From Rhizobium sp. CF080 (GTDB taxonomy: Bacteria; Pseudomonadota; Alphaproteobacteria; Rhizobiales; Rhizobiaceae): a stretch of DNA of 64,000 nucleotides. Shown piece by piece: positions 34,836 to 42,674 of this stretch; within the stretch, counting starts at the first letter, position 1, and each line of letters begins with the position of its first letter. The position numbers and the translations under genes were made by a program. Below the pieces are notes generated by a model. It was not told the origin of the DNA. It saw nothing but the letters and a program-made list of their open reading frames with translations, and searched no databases. Location: NCBI RefSeq assembly GCF_000282095.2, contig NZ_AKKC02000008.1:434001-498000 (forward strand). The letters run 5' to 3'.

Positions 34836-35982
34836 TAGAGCTTGCCGCGGGCGGTGACCGGCCACAGCGCCTCGACGTGGCCGTTGCGGATGCAGACATA
34901 CCAGTCGTAGAGATTGCAGGTCGGGTCGCAGTGACCCGGCACGAGCGACAAGCGGTCGTTGAGCTTCAATGTATCTTGCAGGTCCTCGATCTTGCCGTGC
35001 TCGTCCGACGCGCTGACGAACTTGAGATCGGGGCGTTCGAACACCGTCGGCAACCCGCTGTCGATCGAATGCGCCTTGAGGCCCGCGTCGCAGATGGCGC
35101 GGCCGGAGGCCGGCTTGCTCATGATCGAGGTCAGCACGAAGAGCGCATGCTCAAAGCTGCCGACCGTGCCGTTACCCTCCGTCGCGCGGACGCGGGCATA
35201 GTCGGCATCCATGAAGATGTAAGAGCCCGGCTGGATCTCGTTGTAGAGACCGGATGCACCTTCGAGATTGTGGGTGCCAGTCCCCGCGCCGGTGATGATC
35301 TTCGGCTCCAGCCCCGCCTCCCGCAGCAGCACGGCCGTTTCCCGCGCCATGCCGATCGCCGTGTCGATCGCGGCGCGGCGCTCGGCCGGATCGTAGATAT
35401 GCTGCGCGCTGCCGTGATAGGCCTGGATGCCGACGAAGGCGAGGTTCGGCGCGGCGGCGACCATCTTTGCCAGCTCGACAGCCGGTGCGCCGGGCAGAAC
35501 GCCGCAGCGGCGGGCGCCGCAATCGATCTCCACCAGCACGTCGAGCGTCACGCCATGCCGGACAGCTGCTTCGGAAAGCGTGGCGACGACTGCGGGATCG
35601 TCGATGCAGACGGTGACATGGGCGCTCTTTGCGAGCCGCGCCAGCCGGTCGATCTTCTTCGGATCGGCGACCTCGTTGGCGACAAGCACGTCGGTCACGC
35701 CACCGCGCACCAGTGCTTCCGCCTCGGATACTTTCTGGCAGCAGATGCCGACGGCTCCGCCGTTTGCCATCTGGTAAAGCGCGACATCTGCGACTTGTGG
35801 GTCTTGGCATGCGGGCGAAGCCGGACCCCCATCGCCTCGGCATAGGCTTTCATCCGACCGACATTCCGCTCGAAGGCATCGAGATCGATGATCAGCGCCG
35901 GCGTCTGGATGTCGTTGATCGTGTCGCCGACAGAGGCCGGCACGTCATAGCCGATGTCGAGGTTTTTGGGAGAAGAGGTCAT
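34832..35982 (-). pseudogene. D-threonine aldolase / D-serine dehydratase-like gene with a single-base frameshift
   Basis: A PLP-dependent alanine-racemase-fold protein split between two frames. The first part, starting MTSSPKNLDIGYDVP at 35982, has the cofactor lysine in RPHAKTHKS and continues normally to about 35788. There the frame changes: the rest (QMANGGAVGICCQKVSEAEALVRGGV to the DWYVCIRNGHVEALWP end) is in another frame ending at 34832. One missing base near 35787 explains it; restoring it gives an uninterrupted protein of about 383 residues, normal for the family. The C-terminal part retains the zinc-site pattern HCDPTCN. Either a recent inactivation or a sequencing error. Convergent overlap with the permease gene. 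Confidence 0.8.
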
Positions 35983-36116
35983 GAGATGGGTCCGCAATGA
36001 GATGGCGCGACGATAGGTTCCCAGGCCCCTCCAGGCAATCGCCGGCCTGCAATTTCGTTCAAGATCGGGGCGAGGTTCTTCGGTAGCCATGGGAAAACCT
36101 CTCGAAAGGATCCCCC

Positions 36117-36728
36117 ATGAGCCCGGAATTCCTGATCACTTCCCTCATCGTCGTCGCGTCGCCGGGTACCGGCGTGCTGATCACGCTCGCCGCCGGCCTG
36201 TCGCGTGGCGCGCGGGCGAGTGTCATCGCCGCCTTCGGCTGCACGCTTGGCATTCTGCCGCACATGATCGCGGCAGTCTCGGGCCTTGCAGCACTGCTGC
36301 ATGCCAGCGCCCTGGCCTTCGAAATCATCAAATATCTCGGTGTCGCCTACCTCTTGTTCATGGCCTGGCAGGTGTTGCAGGAAAAGGGCGCGCTGACCGT
36401 CGAGGCGGACCGGAAGCCGAAATCCGTTGGCCAAGTCATCGTTTCGGCAATCCTTGCCAATGCGCTCAATCCGAAACTGTCGATCTTCTTTTTCGCCTTC
36501 CTGCCGCAGTTCGTCGGCCGGGACGAAGCAGCACCCGTTCTGCGCATGACCGAGCTCAGCCTCGTCTTCATGCTGATGACCTTCGGCATCTTCGTTCTCT
36601 ACGGCCTGTTTGCCGCCTCGGTGCGCGGCCACGTGATCTCGCGGCCGAACATCCTTGCCTGGATGCGCCGCGTCTTTGCCGGCGCCTTCGTCCTTCTCGG
36701 CACGCGGCTTGCGCTTTCGGCGCGATAG
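36117..36728 (+). CDS. LysE/RhtB-family amino-acid exporter
   Basis: A 203-residue membrane protein with about six transmembrane segments. The family signature PGTGVLITLAAGLSRGARA is at residues 16-34, and PKLSIFFFAFLPQFV in the middle is typical. AAAGGATCC precedes the ATG. Exports an amino acid or related metabolite; the adjacent D-amino-acid-type aldolase gene, divergent by 134 bases, may be linked. Confidence 0.9.
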   Translation: MSPEFLITSLIVVASPGTGVLITLAAGLSRGARASVIAAFGCTLGILPHMIAAVSGLAALLHASALAFEIIKYLGVAYLLFMAWQVLQEKGALTVEADRKPKSVGQVIVSAILANALNPKLSIFFFAFLPQFVGRDEAAPVLRMTELSLVFMLMTFGIFVLYGLFAASVRGHVISRPNILAWMRRVFAGAFVLLGTRLALSAR

Positions 36729-36817
36729 TTATTACCTGCCGCGTAATTGAGACGATGCAGCCGCTCCGGCATGTTCGCCCTGCCTGCAACGAGTAGGGCG
36801 ATCCAAGGAGAAAAGAC

Positions 36818-37138
36818 ATGACCGATGCGAACACCAAAGCCGAACTCTATCTCGCCATCTGGAATGAGACGGACGCCATCCGCCGCAAGGCGATGATAAC
36901 CGAGGCCTGGGCGGAAGACGGGCTTTACGTCGATCCGCTGATGCGCGGCGAAGGCCATGAGCGGATCGGAGACCTGGTCGAGGGCGTCCAGGCGCGGTTT
37001 CCGGGCTTCCGCTTCACGCTGATCGGCTCGGCCGATGGCTATGACGACAATCTGCGCTTTTCCTGGGGCCTCGGCCCGCAAGACGGCGAAGCGTTGATCA
37101 AGGGCACGGATTTCGCGGTCCTGAAAACGGCCGCCTGA
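36818..37138 (+). CDS. NTF2/SnoaL-like small protein
   Basis: A 106-residue protein with the SnoaL-like cone fold pattern: LYLAIWNETDAIRRKAMITEAWAEDGLYVDPL followed by GHERIGDLVEGVQARFPGFRF and a sheet-rich end. Such proteins are small isomerases, hydrolases or binding proteins; no catalytic residues can be assigned. AAGGAGA precedes the ATG. It lies 40 bases upstream of an MmyB-type regulator gene on the same strand and is probably its partner or target. Confidence 0.8.
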   Translation: MTDANTKAELYLAIWNETDAIRRKAMITEAWAEDGLYVDPLMRGEGHERIGDLVEGVQARFPGFRFTLIGSADGYDDNLRFSWGLGPQDGEALIKGTDFAVLKTAA

Positions 37139-37178
37139 AGTCGGTCTACGGTTTCCTCGATCAGGTTCCGGCTGCCGC

Positions 37179-38006
37179 ATGACAACGCTTGGCGCCGCCC
37201 GCCCTCTCGGTGATTACCTGCGCGATTGGCGCCGCCGCCGGCGCATGAGCCAGCTCGACCTGGCGCTCGAGGCCGATATCTCGCAACGCCATCTGAGCTT
37301 CATCGAGAGCGGGCGGGCGGCCCCGAGCCGCGACATGCTCCTGCATCTCGCGGAGCGGCTTGACGTGCCGCTCCGCGAGCGCAACCCGATGCTGCTCGCT
37401 GCCGGTTTTGCGCCGGTCTTTGCCGAGCGTAAGCTCGACGATCCGGCACTTCAGCCGGCGCGGCGGGCGATCGACATGGTGCTGAAAGGTCATGAGCCAT
37501 TTCCGGCGCTTGCCGTCGATCGGCACTGGACGCTGGTGGCCGCCAATGCCGCGGTGGCGCCGCTGCTTGCCGATGTCGCCGACCGGTCGTTGATCGAGGG
37601 GCCGGTCAACGTCCTGCGGCTCAGCCTGCATCCGCAGGGCCTCGCGCCTTACATCGCCAATCTGGCGGAATGGCGTAGTCACCTGCTCGAACGGCTGCGC
37701 CAGCAGGTCTCGGCGTCCGGCGATCGCGTTCTCCAGGCATTGCTGGAAGAACTGTCCGGTTATCCGGTGCCGGAAGGCGCGTCGAAATCGGCGCCGAAAC
37801 ACGACTATGCGGGTATCGCCGTGCCGATGGAATTGCGGACGGAGGCTGGGTTGCTGTCGTTCATCTCGACCACGACCGTCTTCGGCACGCCGGTCGACGT
37901 GACACTGTCGGAACTGGCGGTCGAATCCTTCTTTCCCGCCAATGACGAAACGGCCCGGCTTCTGCGCCAAATGGCAGAAACCGGGCCGTCGAAGAATGGC
38001 AGTTAG
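37179..38006 (+). CDS. XRE-family regulator with MmyB-like ligand-binding domain
   Basis: A 275-residue regulator. Helix-turn-helix at residues 10-66 (RRRRRMSQLDLALEADISQRHLSFIESGRAAPS) and an MmyB-like PAS-type domain from about 100 (PFPALAVDRHWTLVAANAAVAPLL, NVLRLSLHPQGLAPYIANL). Members often bind fatty acids and control a neighbouring redox enzyme gene; here the neighbour is the NTF2-like gene. A long hairpin overlaps its last 20 codons. Confidence 0.88.
   Translation: MTTLGAARPLGDYLRDWRRRRRMSQLDLALEADISQRHLSFIESGRAAPSRDMLLHLAERLDVPLRERNPMLLAAGFAPVFAERKLDDPALQPARRAIDMVLKGHEPFPALAVDRHWTLVAANAAVAPLLADVADRSLIEGPVNVLRLSLHPQGLAPYIANLAEWRSHLLERLRQQVSASGDRVLQALLEELSGYPVPEGASKSAPKHDYAGIAVPMELRTEAGLLSFISTTTVFGTPVDVTLSELAVESFFPANDETARLLRQMAETGPSKNGS
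37950..37989. other. Long hairpin overlapping the end of the MmyB-type gene
   Basis: ACGGCCCGG-C-TTCTGC (37950-37965) pairs with GCAGAA-A-CCGGGCCGT (37974-37989): 15 pairs with one mismatch, 8-base loop. It lies between converging genes and may stop transcription from one or both sides, although no strong T-run follows. That it is inside coding sequence suggests the gene end has extended into a terminator. Confidence 0.5.
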
Positions 38007-38027
38007 GAAGTTAGTCTAGCCGGCGGA

Positions 38028-39986
38028 TCAGAATTCGGTCCACTGGGATTCGGCGGTTGCAGCCGCCGCTGCACCCCCGAAGGACTTGCTGACGCGCTGT
38101 GCAAGGCGGCGGGCCGGCGATTCCTGCGGAGCGGCGTTGCGGCCGACCGGGGCCGGGGCTGAGCCGTAGGCAGGCCGCTGCTGCATGCCGGAACGCTGGC
38201 CGCCTTCGGAGAGCTTGAAGCGGGTCAGCAGATCGCGAAGTTTGGTGCTTTCCGATGCGAGGTTGGCACCCGCAGCGTTGGTTTCCTCGACCATCGCGGC
38301 GTTCTGCTGGGTCACCTGGTCCATTTGGTTGACGGCCGAGTTGACCTCTGCGAGGCCGACCGACTGTTCGCGAGCGGCGGTGGCGATCGCATTGATATGC
38401 TCGTTGATGGTGACGACGTGGCTTTCGATCGTCTTCAGCGCGTCGCCGGTCTCGCGCACCAGCTTCACGCCGTTCTGGACTTCGGAGCCCGACTTGCGGA
38501 TGAGATCCTTGATCTCCTTGGCGGCATTCGCCGAACGCTGAGCGAGTTCGCGGACTTCCTGGGCGACGACCGCGAACCCCTTGCCGGCTTCACCGGCGCG
38601 GGCCGCTTCGACGCCGGCATTCAGCGCCAGAAGGTTGGTCTGGAAGGCGATCTCGTCGATCACGCCGATGATGTTGGAGATCTGGCTGGACGACTGTTCG
38701 ATGCGCTGCATCGCGTCGACGGCGTTGGCGACGACGGCGCCCGACTGGGCGGCGCTGGAATTTGCCTGCAGGGCGATCGCCTTTGCCTCGTCGGCGCGCT
38801 TGGAGGAGTTCGAGACGTTGGCGGTGATCTCGTCCAGGGCGGCGGCGGTCTCTTCGAGCGAGGCTGCCTGCTGTTCGGTCCGCTTGGACAGGTCATCGGC
38901 GCTCTGGCTGACTTCACGCGAACCGCTGTCGATCGACTGAGCCGATCCGGCGACTTCCGAAAGGGCTGCGCCGAGACGGGACACCGCCGAGTTCAGGTCT
39001 TCGCGCAGCGCTTCGAAATCCGGCGCGAAGGGTTCGTTGAGCTGGAAGGCGAGGTCGCCTGAGGCGAGGCGGCGCAGGCCGGCGGCAAGGCCGGAGGTCG
39101 CTTCCTGGAGGCGGGCCTGAGCCGAGGCTTCCGCCTCTTCCTGCAGGCGGATACGGTCGGCTTCCGCCCGAGCGCGGGCTTCTTCTGCCTCTTCTTGAAG
39201 CCGCCTGTTGGAGATTGCGGCCTGGCGGAACACCTCGACGGCGCCGGCCATGGCGCCGACTTCATCCTTGCGGCCCGCGAAGGGGATCTCGGTTGCCGTG
39301 TCGCCTGCGGCAAGGCCGCTCATCGAAGCGGTGATGCGCTGGATCGGACGGGCGATGCCGGCCAGCACGTAGGCCGCGGCGCCGACGATCAGGAGGAAGA
39401 CGACGCCCAGGATGATTTCCATCGTGGTAAGCGCGGTGGAATAGGTTGTCTTCGCCTTGGCCGTTTCCACGGCCGCCTCATCCGTATTCGACTTGACCAG
39501 CTTGGCCACGGCTTCCATGACCGGCTGGATGGTGATGCGCATCTTTTCCATTTCGACGCGGGCGCGGGCATCCGAGGCCTTGCGGGAGAAGTCCAGCATC
39601 TTCTGGCCGTTCAGGGCGTATTTGTCGACGCCCGTCTGGATCTGGTCGATGATCTGCGTTTCCTGATCGCTGGAGATCAGCGGTCTGTAGGTTTCGAGAG
39701 CGGTCTTCAGTGCTCCCGACTGCTGGGCGATCAGCTTTTCTGCGGCCTCCATGCCGAAGTCCGACGTCGTCGTCAGATGGCCCATATAGGCGACCGTCAT
39801 GCCGAGAATGGCCGTCTCGATATTCTTCGAGGCCTGGACGCTCGGCATCGAATTTTCGGAAATCGTGGTGAGATTGCCGGCAACATTGGAGAGCGAGGAA
39901 ATGGCCGCCCAGGCAAGAACGGCGACGAGCGCCGCAATCGCGCCGAAGACGGCGATGAGCGAGCTGCGAATGGAGAGACGGGACAT
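38028..39986 (-). CDS. Methyl-accepting chemotaxis protein, transmembrane, with C-terminal CheR-docking pentapeptide
   Basis: A 652-residue chemoreceptor. First membrane segment about residues 8-30 ([20 protein letters not shown]), a periplasmic four-helix-bundle sensor to about 185, second membrane segment about 189-210, HAMP domain ([20 protein letters not shown]), a second HAMP-like linker, and the signalling domain with [20 protein letters not shown] hairpin. It ends in QWTEF, matching the xWxxF tether for CheR/CheB methylation enzymes. ATG 39986 has CGGAG upstream. Ligand unknown. Confidence 0.92.
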   Translation of the reverse strand: MSRLSIRSSLIAVFGAIAALVAVLAWAAISSLSNVAGNLTTISENSMPSVQASKNIETAILGMTVAYMGHLTTTSDFGMEAAEKLIAQQSGALKTALETYRPLISSDQETQIIDQIQTGVDKYALNGQKMLDFSRKASDARARVEMEKMRITIQPVMEAVAKLVKSNTDEAAVETAKAKTTYSTALTTMEIILGVVFLLIVGAAAYVLAGIARPIQRITASMSGLAAGDTATEIPFAGRKDEVGAMAGAVEVFRQAAISNRRLQEEAEEARARAEADRIRLQEEAEASAQARLQEATSGLAAGLRRLASGDLAFQLNEPFAPDFEALREDLNSAVSRLGAALSEVAGSAQSIDSGSREVSQSADDLSKRTEQQAASLEETAAALDEITANVSNSSKRADEAKAIALQANSSAAQSGAVVANAVDAMQRIEQSSSQISNIIGVIDEIAFQTNLLALNAGVEAARAGEAGKGFAVVAQEVRELAQRSANAAKEIKDLIRKSGSEVQNGVKLVRETGDALKTIESHVVTINEHINAIATAAREQSVGLAEVNSAVNQMDQVTQQNAAMVEETNAAGANLASESTKLRDLLTRFKLSEGGQRSGMQQRPAYGSAPAPVGRNAAPQESPARRLAQRVSKSFGGAAAAATAESQWTEF

Positions 39987-40382
39987 GAGATTCGGCTCCG
40001 GAATGGTGAAGCCTCGAATGAGGCAACGCGTTTTCACGCGCAGATCTGATATCTGGCGGTGTGGGAAGAGAGCCGGTCTCATACCTGCTCTTGCGCTACA
40101 CCGGATGGCGGTCGCGCGGTAGCCGGGAGCTTAAGGTCAAACTCTTTAACGACAGATTGAATTTTGATAGTATATAATGACTTTTGATGATTTTTGGCGC
40201 GAAATGTGCGGAATTTCACTTCCGCTATCCGTTTATTTTATAAGGATAATATTGGAATCAGGCGGCATGCAGTAACAGGATGCCTGTCAATCGCGGATTG
40301 CTTGATTTTCCGTTCAAACCAGATGCGAAATCTAGCCTCGCGGCAGGCCGCTCCGGCGCAGATCCGATGCACGGAAGAGGCG
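39987..40382. other. Gene-free, AT-rich interval upstream of the chemoreceptor
   Basis: No convincing coding sequence. The segment 40138-40260 is far more AT-rich than its surroundings (for example TTGATAGTATATAATGAC) and probably contains the chemoreceptor promoter. A small dyad GCGGAA-TTTCAC-TTCCGC lies near 40209-40226. I cannot place a promoter with certainty. Confidence 0.5.
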
Positions 40383-40976
40383 TTATTTCCGGGTCCGGAG
40401 GCCGTCCATCAGCAGGCCGATCAGGCGATGCGAGCGTTCCCGCCATTCAGGCGATTCCGGAATCGAATAGATGCTCGACAGCGCATGCAGGAGATCGGTC
40501 GTTTCGATGTCGCTGCGGATAAATCCTTTGTCGCCGGCATTCTTCAACAGGCTCTCCAGCGCGCCGCGGACAAGGCCAGACCCCTCGGTAAACAGCGAGG
40601 AGTTCGACGTCATGAGGATGCGCAGGCTGTTGGCCATGCCGCGCTTGGTGGCAATATAGCCAACGAAGCGCCGCATCCATTCTTCGAGCGCCATGTCGGG
40701 AGTATGTTTCTGGGCAAGCTCGGTTGCGGCGGCGGCAAGGCTTTCGAGCTCGCGGCGATAGACGACCTCGACGAGATGTTCGCGGGTCGGGAAATGCCGG
40801 TAGAGCGTGCCAATGCCGACGCCCGCCTGGCGGGCTATATCTTCCAGCGAGGTCTCGACGCCCTTTTCCGCAAAGGCTGCGGCCGCGACTTCGACCAGCC
40901 TGTCGCGGTTGCGGCGGGCATCGGCGCGAAGCCTGGTCGGTGCTGGCGATGCTGTCTTCGGCTCGGCCGAGGCCAA
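40383..40976 (-). CDS. TetR-family transcriptional regulator
   Basis: A 197-residue regulator. N-terminal helix-turn-helix about residues 20-68 (VAAAAFAEKGVETSLEDIARQAGVGIGTLYRHFPTREHLVE) and a variable ligand domain. It is divergent from the paoABC-like operon and a perfect 14-bp palindrome lies 57 bases upstream of its start, so it is the likely repressor of both. Ligand unknown, perhaps an aldehyde or lipophilic compound. Confidence 0.92.
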   Translation of the reverse strand: MASAEPKTASPAPTRLRADARRNRDRLVEVAAAAFAEKGVETSLEDIARQAGVGIGTLYRHFPTREHLVEVVYRRELESLAAAATELAQKHTPDMALEEWMRRFVGYIATKRGMANSLRILMTSNSSLFTEGSGLVRGALESLLKNAGDKGFIRSDIETTDLLHALSSIYSIPESPEWRERSHRLIGLLMDGLRTRK

Positions 40977-41032
40977 AATGCTGCTCCAGAGCGATGAGGG
41001 CTTGACGAAAATCCGTAAGCCACTAGTTTAAT

Positions 41033-41046
41033 CGGAGGCGCCTCCG
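41033..41046. promoter_or_regulatory. Perfect palindrome, probable TetR operator
   Basis: CGGAGGCGCCTCCG, flanked by AT-rich bases (TTTAAT on the left, TTTATG on the right). It lies in the 241-base gap between tetR and the molybdoenzyme operon. GGAGGCGCCTCC cores of this form are common TetR sites in rhizobia. The gap contains no other gene. Confidence 0.65.
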
Positions 41047-41217
41047 TTTATGCGCGGCGCCTTCCACTTCTTAATCCAGAAGCTTGCAGGATGTCATGCC
41101 GAAATCTCATCGGCGCATCTGGCGGAGAAAAAACCATATAGCATCTGGTCGACCGTCGACCAGAGCATTCTACATTCCGAACTTCTCATTCTCGTGACGA
41201 TGGCAGGAGCTTGATCC

Positions 41218-41691
41218 ATGACACGAACCATCCATCTTTCGCTCGACATCAACGGGGGCCGGTACGATCTCGATGTCGAACCGCGCGTTACCCTGCTCGA
41301 TGCCCTGCGCGAACATCTGGCGCTAACCGGCACCAAGAAGGGCTGCGACCAGGGCCAGTGCGGCGCCTGCACCTGTCATGTCGACGGCAAGCGCGTGCTC
41401 TCCTGTCTGACATTGGCGGCTCAGGTCGAAGGCCGGCAGGTCACCACGATCGAGGGGATCGCCGCCGAAAACGGCGAGCTGCACCCCGTCCAGGCAGCCT
41501 TCGTCGAGCATGATGCCTTCCAGTGCGGCTATTGCACGCCGGGCCAGATCATGTCCGCAGTCGCCTGCATCCGCGAAGGCCATGCGGGATCCGACGAGGA
41601 AATCCGCGAATACATGTCCGGCAATCTCTGTCGGTGCGGAGCCTATAACAACATCGTCGCGGCGGTGCGCGAAGCGGCGGAGATGGCGTGA
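41218..41691 (+). CDS. paoA: Aldehyde oxidoreductase 2Fe-2S subunit (PaoA/YagT-like)
   Basis: A 157-residue electron-transfer subunit of a xanthine dehydrogenase-family enzyme. The plant-type cluster ligands are C43, C48, C51 and C63 (CDQGQCGAC); the second cluster uses C103, C106, C138 and C140 (CGYC, LCRC). Unlike E. coli PaoA there is no twin-arginine leader, so the complex is probably cytoplasmic. ATG has AGGAG upstream; its stop overlaps the next start (TGATG). Confidence 0.88.
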   Translation: MTRTIHLSLDINGGRYDLDVEPRVTLLDALREHLALTGTKKGCDQGQCGACTCHVDGKRVLSCLTLAAQVEGRQVTTIEGIAAENGELHPVQAAFVEHDAFQCGYCTPGQIMSAVACIREGHAGSDEEIREYMSGNLCRCGAYNNIVAAVREAAEMA

Positions 41692-42674
41692 TGAGAGACT
41701 TTTCCTATCTCCGCGCCTCCTCGGCCGACGAGGCCCGCCAGGCGGCGCTTCAGGCCGGTTCCGCGCTGCTTGCCGGCGGTACGACGCTGCTCGATCTTGC
41801 AAAATGCGGTGTGATGGAGCCGGAAACCGTCGTCGATATCACCCACCTCTCCGGTCTCGGCGGGATCGAGGTCGATGCGAACGGCGCCAGGATCGGTGCG
41901 CTTGCCAAGATGGGCGAGGTTGCCGATAACGTCGGCATCCGTGCCGCTTTCCCGGCAGTTTCGGAATCGCTGTCGCTGGCGGCCTCCGCCCAGCTCCGCA
42001 ACATGGCGACGATCGGCGGCAACCTGTTGCAGCGGACACGCTGTTCTTACTTCCGCGAGCCGGCGGTGTTTCCGGCCTGCCACAAGCGCAATCCCGGCTC
42101 CGGCTGTTCGGCGATGGGCGGTATCACCCGTAACCACGCCGTCCTCGGTACGAGCGATACCTGCATCGCCAGCTATCCGGGCGATCTCGCCGTCGCGCTC
42201 GTCGCCTTCGACGCCGTGGTCGAACTCGGCGGGCGGACGGTATCGGTCGATGACTTCTTCCTTCTGCCTGGCAATACGCCGGAGAGGGAAACCGTGCTGG
42301 AACGCGGCGAGATGATCACCGCGATCACCGTCCCGTCCTCGGCCGCGGCGACGAACTCGACTTATCTGAAGGTTCGCGACCGGCAGTCCTACGAGTTTGC
42401 GGCGGCGAGCGCCGCGGTCGGTCTCGAATTCGAAGCGGACGGCCGAACGGTGCGCGATATCCGCGTCGCTCTCGGCGGCGTCGCCACCAAACCGTGGCGG
42501 GTGCGGGGCGTCGAACAGGCCCTGATCGGCAAGATGCTCAGCCTTGAAACCGTCGAGACGGCCAGCCGGCTCGCCATGGAAGGCGCCGTCAGCCACGGCG
42601 CCAACCGCTACAAGATCGAACTTGCGCCGCGCGTCGTCGCTCGCGCCATCCTGAAAGTTGGAGGTCTCGCATGA
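41691..42674 (+). CDS. paoB: Aldehyde oxidoreductase FAD subunit with extra 4Fe-4S site (PaoB/YagS-like)
   Basis: A 327-residue FAD-binding subunit: AGGTTLLDLAK near residues 28-38 and NMATIGGNLLQRTRC near 104-118. Four cysteines, C118, C130, C139 and C158 (RTRC, PAC, GSGC, SDTC), match the additional 4Fe-4S cluster segment described for E. coli PaoB, which most xanthine dehydrogenases lack. ATG 41691 overlaps the previous stop by one base; a GTG at 41688 is possible. Carries electrons from PaoA clusters to FAD. Confidence 0.88.
   Translation: MRDFSYLRASSADEARQAALQAGSALLAGGTTLLDLAKCGVMEPETVVDITHLSGLGGIEVDANGARIGALAKMGEVADNVGIRAAFPAVSESLSLAASAQLRNMATIGGNLLQRTRCSYFREPAVFPACHKRNPGSGCSAMGGITRNHAVLGTSDTCIASYPGDLAVALVAFDAVVELGGRTVSVDDFFLLPGNTPERETVLERGEMITAITVPSSAAATNSTYLKVRDRQSYEFAAASAAVGLEFEADGRTVRDIRVALGGVATKPWRVRGVEQALIGKMLSLETVETASRLAMEGAVSHGANRYKIELAPRVVARAILKVGGLA

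Noticed and set aside
40194..40997. A 267-codon plus-strand frame opposite tetR
   Set aside because: The opposite strand has an unmistakable TetR helix-turn-helix, and the plus frame has no recognisable domain or ribosome site.
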